Shown here one piece after another: positions 29,658 through 37,299 of a stretch of DNA of 37,299 nucleotides. The stretch covers positions 1 to 37,299 of the forward strand of contig WGBG01000166.1 of NCBI GenBank assembly GCA_015494395.1, given 5' to 3'. Positions within the stretch are counted from its first letter, which is position 1; each line of letters starts with the position of its first letter. Origin of the DNA: Deltaproteobacteria bacterium. Lineage in GTDB: Bacteria; Desulfobacterota; Dissulfuribacteria; Dissulfuribacterales; QOAL01. The translations under genes were made by a program, and so were the position numbers. The notes beneath the pieces were generated by a model. That model had not been told where the DNA came from and did no database searches. It saw only the letters and a list, made by a program, of their open reading frames with translations.

Positions 29658-29942
29658 ATGACATTTTATAATGGTTATAATAAATTAAAAAGCTGTTTTT
29701 GTGCAATTTTGGCCCTGACCTTGTGGCTGATGGTGTTTAACACCGGTTGTACAGATTACAATAATGCCGAAAAACTGATTAACAACAGGTGTTCAGTCTG
29801 CCACTCCACCTCACGGATTTTCAAGGGACACTATTCAGACAGCTGGGAAGAGATTGTTGACAGAATGATTCGGCATGGGGCAAGGCTAAGTGGTGCGGAA
29901 CGTGCGGAAATCCTGGAGTATCTGAAAAACAAGGACGATTAA
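29658..29942 (+). CDS. Small monohaem c-type cytochrome lipoprotein
   Basis: This 94-aa protein has a lipoprotein-type leader with lipobox Cys31 (FNTGC) and one haem-binding motif, CSVCH at residues 45-49. A Met about 20 residues later (VDRM) may be the distal haem ligand. It would be anchored on the outer face of the inner membrane or in the outer membrane as an electron carrier or sensor. ATG at 29658 follows GGAGGA. The frame is open further upstream but overlaps the uvrA-like gene. Function is not known; it precedes the siroheme protein gene by only 72 bases. Confidence 0.8.
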   Translation: MTFYNGYNKLKSCFCAILALTLWLMVFNTGCTDYNNAEKLINNRCSVCHSTSRIFKGHYSDSWEEIVDRMIRHGARLSGAERAEILEYLKNKDD

Positions 29943-29967
29943 TAGACGGAATAGACCAATATACGAG

Positions 29968-30000
29968 AAAATAGCTCAAAGCTGAAAGCTCAAGGCTCAA
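29968..30000 (+). repeat. Second copy of the AGCTCAAAG repeat
   Basis: AAATAGCTCAAAGCT, then an extra GAAAGCT, then CAAGGCTCAA. Apart from this seven-base duplication it is identical to the reverse complement of 8108-8134. It lies 14 bases before the siroheme protein gene. Confidence 0.75.
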
Positions 30001-30014
30001 TGTAAAATATTACC

Positions 30015-30812
30015 ATGAAGTGGACAGAAGAGGCAGAGAAGAGAGTTTCAAAAGTACCTTTTTTTGTCAGGAGAAAGGTACGGAAGGCAGTTGAAAAAGA
30101 GGCAAAGGCTAAGGGTGCATCAGTGGTTGATGTACACCACCTTGAGGCGTGCCGCCGCCGCTATATGTCTGACAAGCATCATCAGACACGTGGTTTTGAA
30201 ATAGATCAGTGTTTTGGTGCTGACCAGTGCCCTAACCGTTCGGTTGAATTTGATGGCATCTATGAGCGAATTGAGGCACTGCTGAAAAACAAGAAACTGG
30301 AGGAGTTTTTGCGTGCAACAGTAAATGGCCCGGTTAAAATGCATCATGCATTCAGGGTCTCGGTCTCCGGTTGCCCCAATGCATGTTCACGTCCGCAGAT
30401 AGTCGATTTCGGATTGGTAGGGGCGTCTTTAGTTAAAGTTGCGGATGATGCTGCGTGTACCCAGTGTGAATTTTGTTACAGCGTTTGCAAGGAAAATGCC
30501 TTGAATCCTGACAGCGAGACAGGCCGGCCTGTGCTGATTGAATCAGCATGCCTTAAATGCGGGGCATGTGCTGAAGGATGCCCCTCCGGTTCCCTGGTGT
30601 CAGAAAAAAAGGGATTCAGAATCATGCTGGGGGGCAAGTTAGGACGCCATCCTCAGTTTGGCAGGGAGCTTCCAGGTATATGGTCGCATGATGAGGTGCT
30701 GGATGTGTTGAGTCGGTGCGTGGATCATTTCAAGGAGCATAATAGGGGTGGTGAGCGTTTTGGAGATATACTGAACCGTACCGGCCTGGATTTTCTGGAG
30801 CTTAAGGGATAA
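30015..30812 (+). CDS. Mini siroheme/4Fe-4S sulfite reductase-like protein
   Basis: This 265-aa protein begins with a PCP_red-type domain (residues 1-48, WTEEAEKRVSKVPFFVRRKV), also found at the end of BchB. A small NIR_SIR domain follows with siroheme-[4Fe-4S] ligands C-x5-C (Cys66, Cys72) and C-x3-C (Cys120, Cys124). Two [4Fe-4S] ferredoxin motifs follow at Cys148-151-154-158 and Cys169-172-175-179. It is far smaller than DsrA, DsrB or AsrC-containing complexes and resembles the single-subunit Dsr-like proteins of strict anaerobes, whose substrate is uncertain. No Shine-Dalgarno is visible. It is convergent with jetD, 15 bases away. Confidence 0.85.
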   Translation: MKWTEEAEKRVSKVPFFVRRKVRKAVEKEAKAKGASVVDVHHLEACRRRYMSDKHHQTRGFEIDQCFGADQCPNRSVEFDGIYERIEALLKNKKLEEFLRATVNGPVKMHHAFRVSVSGCPNACSRPQIVDFGLVGASLVKVADDAACTQCEFCYSVCKENALNPDSETGRPVLIESACLKCGACAEGCPSGSLVSEKKGFRIMLGGKLGRHPQFGRELPGIWSHDEVLDVLSRCVDHFKEHNRGGERFGDILNRTGLDFLELKG

Positions 30813-30827
30813 GGGGTTTTGATATTA

Positions 30828-31691
30828 TTAAGTCAGCAGCACCTCCTGTTCAAGGCCCATTGAGTAATGTTCCAGCAGATTGCACACATCTCTTACCTGC
30901 TGGTGTGTACATGAGCGGACAGATGGCAGCAGGTGCCTCTGTGCATGAAGCAGTTCGGGTTTTCCGTACTTTCTGATCAGTTCTTCAAGGTCTTCCGGGA
31001 CATAAAGACTGGCACGTTCTCCCACACCCTTCCAGAGTCTGATAAACTCCTGAAGCCCTGCAGGATCATAATCTCCGCAGTGAAGCACGGAGCAGTCTGC
31101 CATGAGTGGGGATGCCAGCCATTTGATAACCCGGCCAGAGAGCCTGCCTGCGGAGTACAGGACAATGTCACAGGGGATTCTGCTTTTTTCAAAGCTCAGG
31201 AAAAATTCCAGGTTTTCAGCCACTGCAAGCCTGCCTGAAAACCCCCACAGAAAAGGCTCATCAAGGCGAATTGCACACAGCCCTGCCATTTCGGTCAGGT
31301 CGGCCACCGGAAAGTCGCCTGATGGTCCGGCAAGTGAGGCGCCGTCAAATCCCCTGAGAAGCACGGGCTCTGCCCAGGTAGAAGCGGCATTTTTGGAATC
31401 CCTTGACGCCAGTATGCCACTGGCCCTTGGAAGGGAATCTGAAAACAGGGCCTCTGAATCAAGCCCTGACGGGAAAAGTTTTTGGGAAAAGGCAATAAGT
31501 GCATCATGGTCACGCACCTTTATGCTGCGTCCGCTGCCGGAACGTGTCTCTTCCAGTATTCCTGCTTCAAACAGGGGAAGGAGTTTTCGTCTGGCCTGAC
31601 TCCCCAGCGCTGAGGCCGGCAGTGTCCCTGTTTCAATGAGGGTGGAGAGTTTGCGTGCAAGTCCTCCTGCGGAAACAGATTGGTTGCTCAT
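30828..31691 (-). CDS. jetD: Wadjet nuclease subunit JetD (Toprim)
   Basis: This 287-aa protein is the predicted DNA-cleaving subunit of the Wadjet anti-plasmid system. The N-terminal 70 residues look like a winged helix (ALGSQARRKLLPLFEAGILE). The C-terminal Toprim fold has the catalytic Glu159 in LAVAENLEFFLSF and the metal-binding GDYDPAG (Asp207, Asp209). It is shorter than the roughly 380-aa JetD of well-studied systems, mainly in the N-terminal arm. The ATG lies 4 bases after jetC. In the known mechanism JetABC extrudes small circular DNA and JetD cuts it. Confidence 0.9.
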   Translation of the reverse strand: MSNQSVSAGGLARKLSTLIETGTLPASALGSQARRKLLPLFEAGILEETRSGSGRSIKVRDHDALIAFSQKLFPSGLDSEALFSDSLPRASGILASRDSKNAASTWAEPVLLRGFDGASLAGPSGDFPVADLTEMAGLCAIRLDEPFLWGFSGRLAVAENLEFFLSFEKSRIPCDIVLYSAGRLSGRVIKWLASPLMADCSVLHCGDYDPAGLQEFIRLWKGVGERASLYVPEDLEELIRKYGKPELLHAQRHLLPSVRSCTHQQVRDVCNLLEHYSMGLEQEVLLT

Positions 31692-31695
31692 CCGG

Positions 31696-34467
31696 TTATT
31701 CTTCTATCTCTTCTTTTTGCGCAACAATTTGCCCATTCAGGCCTTCTCCATCTTTATCAACGGAGGTACGCTTCAGCCTTAGCCTGGCGCTCCTGGGCTC
31801 TATTACCACCCTTTTCCCCTGTTCCGTGATGAAGTATATGTTCTCTGCCACGGCCATGGCCTCCGGGCTTGCAAGAATCGGGGTGAATCCAAGGGACCCT
31901 GCCTGCTTGACAATGGCGCTCAGGTTGTTGTGGTCCAGGCTTGAAACCTCGTCAAGGTAAAAGGGGATGCGTGCGCTCTTTCGCCCAAGAAGCCCCCGGA
32001 GCAGGATAAGGTTAATGAGCACCTTGATGGTAATTGTTGTGCCGTGGGACTCGATATTTTCCAGGTGGTGATAACTTCTTACCTCCCCACCGGAGCCGTA
32101 AACCTCAAAGTGAAGATCAAAAAGGTCAGAAAGCTCCACCCTTGGATGCTGGGAAAGGAGCTCGCCAAGCTGTTCAAGGGCACTGCTGGTGTTGACCGGG
32201 TCTGAAAACAGGGGCATTTCCTCGCTTCGTGCTATCTCCCTGATACGCTTTGTCCACTCGGGCCTTTCAGCAACCTGGAGACGAAGGCGGGCAAGGTTTG
32301 ATACGCTTACCTTTTTAAGTGCGCGATTCATCTGGTCCACCCTGCTCTTAAGTGTCTCAAGGTCCTGGTCAAGTCCCTTGAATGCACTCCTGAGCCCAAC
32401 GGCAATGGATGTCCAGAGCTCCCTTACCGCCCGCTCCCGCTCATCAAGCGCCTCAAGTTCTTCAAGCAGCCGGTCAAGCACTGCCCTTTCATTGTCAGCA
32501 GGATATTTGCCATAGGTGCGCTTCTCAATCAGGGCAAGTCCGCGTGAAATGGCCCGGCTGAGTTCCTCCTCCCTTGCAAACTCATTGAGGTATATCTGCA
32601 TCAGGTCTTCCAGTGCCTCTGGCAGGTCTTCAATGTCGCCCTTTTCCCACTCAGGTCTTGGAGGCATTGTACTGACCTGTGACATGCTGTCCTGAAGACG
32701 CCTGATCTCTTTCTCAACAGCCTGGGCTCTAATGCCTGCCTCCTGTCTTGAAGCTGCAAGCCGGGCAAGACGTTTTTCATCCTCTTCAAGTTCCCTGTTA
32801 AGCCTGGCATCCTTTTGGGTAAGTTCGTCCAGCTCCTGCTTCCATGTCACGGATTTTTCAAGTTTGATTTTATAATTCTCATACTCGATCAGCCGCCTGG
32901 TTATGTCATCCCTTTCCTTTCTTTTCCGGGATATCCGTGCCCGCAGCTTTTTTGCATCCCTGGCAGCCTCAAGTATCTCCCCAAGATGCCTGACCGAACG
33001 CTCAAGCTCTGAAATCCTGTCCTTTATCTCACCAGGATCGCTGTAGGCTGCAAGGTCAGGTGAAGAAAGGTTTTCCAGCAGTACATCACATCCACCGCTG
33101 CTGAACATCCGTGGTGTCATGTTTTCAAGGAGTTGTTCAAGTTCACGGGCAAGTCTGTCTTCATCCCTTATGATGATGTCGCCGTTATCGCCGGTTTTAA
33201 GACCCAGCAGGTGGGGATTCAATATTCGAAACATGCGTGAGAGTTCATCAGGCTGGAATTTTTGCCGCAGCCATGCGCAGGCAACAAATTCCATGTCTTC
33301 AAGAAGCCTTCTGTGCCTCAAAAGTTCTGCATTCTCCTTTTCAAGCCTCTGTTCAACCCTCTGTGCAGGCTGGTCTGCTGCAAAGCGAAGCCGCATGCCA
33401 AGTTTTTCAATCTCTTTTTCCAGGTTTTCCCGCTGTTGTTCCACCCATTCCGGCACAAACTCCCTGAATTTTTCCTGGTCCCTGGCAAGCTCCCGAAGAT
33501 TTTCCTCAAGCACCCCAAGCCTTGCCACTGTTTCCTTTATCTCGCCGCGGTTCTCCCCTATCCTCTGGCTGACCTCTTGCTCCTCTTGCTCTATATTTTC
33601 AATATCTAAGGCAATTGCGGCCCTTGATGCCCGGAGTTCCTCCTGCCTTTCAGAAAACCTGGTGCCCAGTTGCTCCCAGATAACAGGCAGCCGGCTCCTT
33701 AAAAGCTGCCTCTCTCCGTCCTGTTCAATCAGCAGCCTTATCTCAGGCTCAAGGTCACGGAGCTCGGCAAGCTCAAGGGCGTCCATCTTTACCCTGCGGT
33801 AGTTGTCGCTGTACCGGCGTTCAAGGTCTATCTCGATCTGCTGAAAATCTGACGCGTTGATTTCAAGGATCAGTGTCTTCAGTTCATCCTGCCTGAGATG
33901 GGAAAGGCGCAGGAGGTTTCTGAAAACAGTGCGGAACCTGTTGTAACTCCCCCGGTTTTTCAATGGGACAAGCCCCAGGTCAACACCCCGGCTCTCTCCC
34001 AGACCGGTCAGTGCTGCCCGCAGGTGCCTTGGTTCAAGCCGCATGAAGCCCTTCAGTGCAAGCCCTCTTTTAATTTCGTCAGCAGGAAGTATCCTGCGCT
34101 GGTCATCCAGAAAATCCTGCTTTTCAAACCGGCCCGTATAGACAAATCTTTCAAAATCATATCCCTTGAGAGGCCCAAGCCCGTGTACACCCATGACCTG
34201 AAAACCTGCGGGTGTCCTGCATTCAAACAGTATGTAGCTGTTGGGATCAGGGAAGTAGTAGCGGCGGGTCTCTTCAAGGCTCCTGGCAAAGTGCATCTGT
34301 CTCTGCTCATCAAGATAGAGAAACTGGAGCGCAGCAATGATCGAGGTCTTGCCCACGTTGTTGGGGCCAACAAGATGGAGCGGGGCGTCAATTTCAACCT
34401 CTGCATAATCATACCTGCCTGCATGCAGCATGATTAACCGCACCGGGCCGTTCAGTATGGGTGTCAC
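31696..34467 (-). CDS. jetC: Wadjet SMC-like ATPase JetC
   Basis: This 923-aa MukB/SMC-related ATPase is the motor for loop extrusion. The N-terminal head carries Walker A GPNNVGKTS (residues 34-42) after a VRLIMLHAGRYDYAEVEID strand. Residues about 260-720 are mostly long, charged coiled coils (EKEIEKLGMRLR, EERERAVRELW and similar) with a central hinge-like break. The C-terminal head has IESHGTTITIKVLINLILLR in place of a classical signature and Walker B IPFYLDEVSSLDHNN (Asp839, Glu840). It is about 150-200 aa shorter than typical type I JetC. ATGA overlap with jetB indicates coupling. Confidence 0.93.
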   Translation of the reverse strand: MTPILNGPVRLIMLHAGRYDYAEVEIDAPLHLVGPNNVGKTSIIAALQFLYLDEQRQMHFARSLEETRRYYFPDPNSYILFECRTPAGFQVMGVHGLGPLKGYDFERFVYTGRFEKQDFLDDQRRILPADEIKRGLALKGFMRLEPRHLRAALTGLGESRGVDLGLVPLKNRGSYNRFRTVFRNLLRLSHLRQDELKTLILEINASDFQQIEIDLERRYSDNYRRVKMDALELAELRDLEPEIRLLIEQDGERQLLRSRLPVIWEQLGTRFSERQEELRASRAAIALDIENIEQEEQEVSQRIGENRGEIKETVARLGVLEENLRELARDQEKFREFVPEWVEQQRENLEKEIEKLGMRLRFAADQPAQRVEQRLEKENAELLRHRRLLEDMEFVACAWLRQKFQPDELSRMFRILNPHLLGLKTGDNGDIIIRDEDRLARELEQLLENMTPRMFSSGGCDVLLENLSSPDLAAYSDPGEIKDRISELERSVRHLGEILEAARDAKKLRARISRKRKERDDITRRLIEYENYKIKLEKSVTWKQELDELTQKDARLNRELEEDEKRLARLAASRQEAGIRAQAVEKEIRRLQDSMSQVSTMPPRPEWEKGDIEDLPEALEDLMQIYLNEFAREEELSRAISRGLALIEKRTYGKYPADNERAVLDRLLEELEALDERERAVRELWTSIAVGLRSAFKGLDQDLETLKSRVDQMNRALKKVSVSNLARLRLQVAERPEWTKRIREIARSEEMPLFSDPVNTSSALEQLGELLSQHPRVELSDLFDLHFEVYGSGGEVRSYHHLENIESHGTTITIKVLINLILLRGLLGRKSARIPFYLDEVSSLDHNNLSAIVKQAGSLGFTPILASPEAMAVAENIYFITEQGKRVVIEPRSARLRLKRTSVDKDGEGLNGQIVAQKEEIEE

Positions 34468-35066
34468 CTGTCTCCCTCCTCTACCTTTACTGTTGCATCC
34501 GGCCCCTCTGCAACCTGCACATCCCGGTTTGTATCATCATTCAACTCATGATCCTCAAGTATGGAGTGGCACAGGTCAACAAACCTGAATACTGGAGGCC
34601 TGAAGGAAAAGGAATCCCCGGAGTCCCTCCTGGCAAAACCGAAACGCTCAAAGTTTCTTATCACATCTGCCAGCCCGTTTTCTCCACTAAGTCCAGCCTC
34701 GCTCATGTACTGTGCATAACGCTCTATTTTGAAGTGGGGGAGTTGGGAAATGTTGAACTGGCGTGTGATAATGGATTCCTCCACAGGCTCTCCCCGGTCT
34801 GAAAGCCATTCCACCAGTATGAACATGAATACTGCCATGCGCTCGCTTCTGTCACTGAGGCTTCCTGATCCATGAAAGTAGAAAAAATCCCTGGGGTGGC
34901 TTTCCAGGCTGAATCCAAGGGCTGAGAAGAGTCTTTCAAGCACCTGAAAGTTGTCCTTAATCGTCCAGTATATGTCACCGTCCTCGGCGCAGATATGCCT
35001 TCCGCGCCTGAGCGCCTCAAACACATCTGCAAGCCCGGGAATATCAAAGGGGTCCCTGTTACCCAT
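34464..35066 (-). CDS. jetB: Wadjet MukE-like subunit JetB
   Basis: This 200-aa acidic protein sits between jetA and jetC, as expected for the MukE/KITE-like subunit (DUF4194 type) that bridges the kleisin-like JetA and the JetC heads. Central winged-helix-like segments (ERMAVFMFILVEWLSDRGEP, VIRNFERFGFARRDSGDSF) fit the fold. The C-terminus after about residue 175 is acidic and probably disordered. It overlaps jetA by 8 bases and jetC by 4. Sequence alone would not be decisive; order, size and the neighbours make the call. Confidence 0.85.
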   Translation of the reverse strand: MGNRDPFDIPGLADVFEALRRGRHICAEDGDIYWTIKDNFQVLERLFSALGFSLESHPRDFFYFHGSGSLSDRSERMAVFMFILVEWLSDRGEPVEESIITRQFNISQLPHFKIERYAQYMSEAGLSGENGLADVIRNFERFGFARRDSGDSFSFRPPVFRFVDLCHSILEDHELNDDTNRDVQVAEGPDATVKVEEGDR

Positions 35067-36288
35067 TCTCTTTCTCCCTGTCCACTGTTCTGGGGCAGGC
35101 CTCCACTGTAAATGGTGGTAGCCGGTACTGTTTTGTCACCAGTGAAAGCCCGAATTGCAGGCCAGGCATCTCCATAACCCTGCCATAGGCACGGATTATT
35201 TCAACTGGGGGAAATCCCTCATGATTATCAATAAGCCAGGCGAGCAGGTCCTGAACCGGCAGCTCTGACATCAATCTGTCTTTAAGTGCTGCGGGTTCAA
35301 TAACAGGATCAGGCTCCACGCGGGGAGCCTCGCCAAGGGCTGGCATTATGCTGGGTTCATATCCCCTGATGCCGTACAGATAGGCGGTGAGGGCAGATGT
35401 TGACATAAGTCCCTCTGTGCGCCATACGGGAAGCGCTAGCCTCTGGGCAATCTTCAGGCCCCTGAGTCCCTTGCGTCCCAGGATTTCAAGTGCCCGCCCT
35501 GCCCCCCTTGCAAGGGCAGTGTCCCGTCTCAGGGATTCATAAAGAGGCCCAAGCTCTGCAAGGCTTTCGTGGTAATCTGCCTTTACGTCGCGTCTGAGCC
35601 TGAGCAGCCTGGCAGATGCCACTGAGAACTCCCGGTGCATGGCGCCATCCATGCTGAAAACCCTTCTGCCCTCCCTGAAGAGCAGTTCAAGGCCATCCAG
35701 TGCATCATCCATCTCCTTCCTGACATCTATCAGGTCCCTCAGCGGTTCGATGTAGCGTGCCCAGAGGCGGTTAATGGTTTCAAAACGCTCTATTGCCGAA
35801 AGGCGTTCTGTGTTGGCCTTTATTCGTACGGCCTCTGCCACGATTCCATCCCTGTTGCTCCTGGAGTCCTGCCTTATACGTTCCATAACCTCGCCGATCT
35901 CGTCAAGAATCCGTACTGCAGCGTGCCCTGACGCATCTCTGAGCGCAGCGGAGAGCTCTCTTGCAAGGTGTTCAATGTCAGACAGATATGCCTGGATTAC
36001 CCTGACACTGGTAAGCCTGTGCTGCCTGAGAAGAAATGCCATCAGGGTAGAAACAGGGCGGGTCATCTCAAAGGAGGCCGTTGCATCAGGGACAGTTTCA
36101 AGGATTCCCAGCCTGGAGAGCTGATCAATAATATGGTGGGGAGAGGGGTCTGCCGGCTTTCTGTGGCGGATTACCAGCCGCTTCAGGTCAATTTCCGTTA
36201 TGCCTGCTGAGTTGTAGAATATATCAGTGAGAAGGGCGCTGTGCTCTGCGGCAAAACGGAAGAATGTTAGCGGGCTGATTTCGGCCAT
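35059..36288 (-). CDS. jetA: Wadjet kleisin-like subunit JetA
   Basis: This 409-aa MukF/kleisin-related subunit has an N-terminal winged-helix domain (residues about 1-100, ITEIDLKRLVIRHRKPADPS) and a helical middle rich in Arg, Leu and Glu (about 110-290). The C-terminal winged-helix-like part (LPVQDLLAWLIDNHEGFPPV) would contact JetC. It is the first gene of the four-gene operon. The ATG has only a weak upstream ribosome-binding site. Conservation is low; family membership is inferred from the operon (JetB, JetC, JetD) and its helix pattern. Confidence 0.85.
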   Translation of the reverse strand: MAEISPLTFFRFAAEHSALLTDIFYNSAGITEIDLKRLVIRHRKPADPSPHHIIDQLSRLGILETVPDATASFEMTRPVSTLMAFLLRQHRLTSVRVIQAYLSDIEHLARELSAALRDASGHAAVRILDEIGEVMERIRQDSRSNRDGIVAEAVRIKANTERLSAIERFETINRLWARYIEPLRDLIDVRKEMDDALDGLELLFREGRRVFSMDGAMHREFSVASARLLRLRRDVKADYHESLAELGPLYESLRRDTALARGAGRALEILGRKGLRGLKIAQRLALPVWRTEGLMSTSALTAYLYGIRGYEPSIMPALGEAPRVEPDPVIEPAALKDRLMSELPVQDLLAWLIDNHEGFPPVEIIRAYGRVMEMPGLQFGLSLVTKQYRLPPFTVEACPRTVDREKENG

Positions 36289-36596
36289 ACTTATTGTCGG
36301 TATCTGGTCATTTGATACGGAAAAACAGCAAAAGATGGTCTATAGACCGGGTAATGTAAACAATTTTCATGGTAACGGCCAGTAAAAAAGAAACAGTGAA
36401 TCACAACGCTCAAGGTTTACCGCAGTGCTTGATCTTATTAATGCCTGTCTTGAGCGCAATAGCAAGTGCTGCAAAGAAACGGTGTGATCCCCTCTGATAG
36501 GGGCATTTTCTGAAACTCCAGTTTATCAAACCATTATAAACTTGAATTCGGGCATCTGGCCGCTTGCGTTAGGATGAACAGGATTCAAAACACGTC
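36289..36596. other. Intergenic region between mntP and jetA
   Basis: About 310 bases without a gene. It holds CGCTCAAG (36407-36414) and its complement CTTGAGCG (36449-36456), with a nested GCAGTGCTTG/CAAGTGCTGC-like pair. The hairpin CCCCTctgatAGGGG lies near 36490-36505; it is followed by CATTTTCT on the plus strand and is a weak terminator candidate at best. No T-rich tail follows it on the minus strand, the direction of both flanking genes. Confidence 0.5.
36337..36348. promoter_or_regulatory. Perfect 12-bp palindrome upstream of jetA
   Basis: GGTCTATAGACC is a perfect palindrome 49-60 bases before the jetA ATG. It includes a TATAGA that could be part of a -10 box, so a repressor bound there would block transcription. 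No good -35 box was found at the right distance. It is a candidate operator only. Confidence 0.35.
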
Positions 36597-37136
36597 CTAA
36601 TTGTATAAAATTTTAAAGCCTATTGCTATCAGTATTGCTCCACCCAACAGTTCCGCCTTGCTTTCTAACCAGGCTCCGCACTTGGCACCTGTCAGGACTC
36701 CTATCCAACTGAACAGAAATGTTGTTATTCCAATTATGCCGCAGGCAATAAGTGGATTAACCTCAAGCAAAGTCAGGGTAAATCCTGCTGCCATTGCATC
36801 TATGCTGGTGGCAACGGCAAGTATAAACATTACCTTATGAGTAATTTGAGAAATATCTTCTTCTATTCCTTCAGTAATTGATTCATAAATCATTTTCCCT
36901 CCAACAAGTAAGAGAAGGAAGAAGGCAATCCAGTGTGCATAATTTTCAATCCAGTCAAGTACGCTTTTTCCGCCAAGATAGCCGATTAGAGGCATAACTC
37001 CCTGAAATATCCCAAAGTAGATGGAAGCAAGCAAGGCCAAGTTGTGCCTGTTTCTTATATTTTTTGATCCCAGGCCCACAGACACGGCAAAGGCATCCAT
37101 ACTCAGGGCTACAGCCAAAATCAGGACTTCAAGCAT
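36597..37136 (-). CDS. mntP: Manganese efflux pump MntP
   Basis: This 179-aa inner-membrane protein exports Mn2+. Six hydrophobic helices are visible. The paired acidic motifs are [14 protein letters not shown] (residues about 10-23) and [13 protein letters not shown] (about 100-112), the hallmark of the internally duplicated MntP fold. Glu/Gly-rich loops such as [12 protein letters not shown] also match. The start ATG at 37136 is preceded by AAGGA. The frame is open to 37277, but that extension runs through a dispersed repeat and is not MntP-like. I see no yybP-ykoY riboswitch upstream. Confidence 0.93.
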   Translation of the reverse strand: MLEVLILAVALSMDAFAVSVGLGSKNIRNRHNLALLASIYFGIFQGVMPLIGYLGGKSVLDWIENYAHWIAFFLLLLVGGKMIYESITEGIEEDISQITHKVMFILAVATSIDAMAAGFTLTLLEVNPLIACGIIGITTFLFSWIGVLTGAKCGAWLESKAELLGGAILIAIGFKILYN

Positions 37137-37192
37137 TCGATAATCCTTATACCTAGATTGAGCGATTGTCGGATTTGCTGCAGATCCGCGAA

Positions 37193-37279
37193 AGAGGAAT
37201 TCCCATAATAGTCGGCTATATGGGGATTCCTCTGACAAAGGAGATGCAGTAAATACGGCAATCCAGAAGGGTTTCAAAA
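37193..37279 (+). repeat. Direct repeat, copy B, with 15-bp hairpin
   Basis: Bases 37204-37279 match 1-76 with about five mismatches. The left end forms a hairpin: AGAGGAATTCCCATA (37193-37207) pairs with TATGGGGATTCCTCT (37219-37233) through 15 pairs including one T-G. It lies upstream of mntP on the opposite strand. Confidence 0.85.
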
Positions 37280-37299
37280 TCTGGAAAGCTATAATCGAC

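Noticed and set aside
33119..33802. 227-codon Ser/Arg-rich frame opposite jetC
   Set aside because: It is the antisense shadow of the coiled-coil region of jetC, with biased composition and no start signal.
36490..36510. CCCCT/AGGGG hairpin as mntP terminator
   Set aside because: On the minus strand, where mntP is transcribed, no T-run follows the stem.
37137..37277. N-terminal extension of mntP
   Set aside because: The extra 47 residues run through the dispersed repeat. The ATG at 37136 has AAGGA and matches the family start.
37137..37299. yybP-ykoY manganese riboswitch upstream of mntP
   Set aside because: Expected for mntP, but the conserved core strings are not present; the visible hairpin belongs to the repeat.

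Overview
This 37.3 kb window looks like chromosomal DNA from a flagellated, strictly anaerobic Desulfobacterota (former Deltaproteobacteria) organism of roughly 50% GC. Four things suggest this. The F0F1 ATP synthase is split into an atpZIBE-type cluster and a b'-b-delta-alpha-gamma-beta-epsilon cluster. A zapB-like/zapA/6S RNA/rny/tyrS/hemL block is present. The flagellar genes have a sigma-54-like promoter. There is a small siroheme/ferredoxin protein related to sulfite reductases. Family names come from protein motifs read by eye; no database search was run, and genus is not assigned.

Layout, left to right. (1) 1-1567: one copy of a 76-bp repeat, a hairpin, and a solitary AAA ATPase with a DUF4143-type C-terminus. 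(2) 1891-7961: flagellar operon flgI, rod-binding flgJ, flgN-like, flgK, flgL. The hook-junction protein FlgK is enlarged to 932 aa by repeated modules. (3) 8169-11315: co-oriented housekeeping genes tatD, maf, yggS, queD, queE. (4) 11448-17540: F1 and peripheral-stalk genes of ATP synthase, closed by a clear terminator. (5) 17828-24809: a GlmU-like nucleotidyltransferase lacking most of the acetyltransferase domain, zapB-like and zapA, a 6S RNA, ribonuclease Y, tyrS and hemL. (6) 24931-26806: F0 genes atpZ, atpI, atpB, atpE, with a strong terminator. (7) 26907-30812: a palindromic repeat element, a divergent UvrA paralogue, a one-haem lipoprotein and a mini siroheme protein. (8) 30828-36288: a complete four-gene SMC/condensin-like defence operon (Wadjet, jetABCD), transcribed leftwards. 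(9) 36597-37136: the manganese exporter mntP, followed by the second copy of the 76-bp repeat.

The most notable system is the Wadjet operon. It has a kleisin-like JetA, MukE-like JetB, SMC-like JetC and a Toprim nuclease JetD. JetC (923 aa) and JetD (287 aa) are compact, and a perfect 12-bp palindrome lies about 50 bp upstream. The family is known, so this is a variant rather than a new system. Other points of interest are the 6S RNA gene, three families of intergenic repeats, the truncated GlmU, the divergent UvrA, and an ATP synthase c subunit with Met where the usual ion-site Gln would be.
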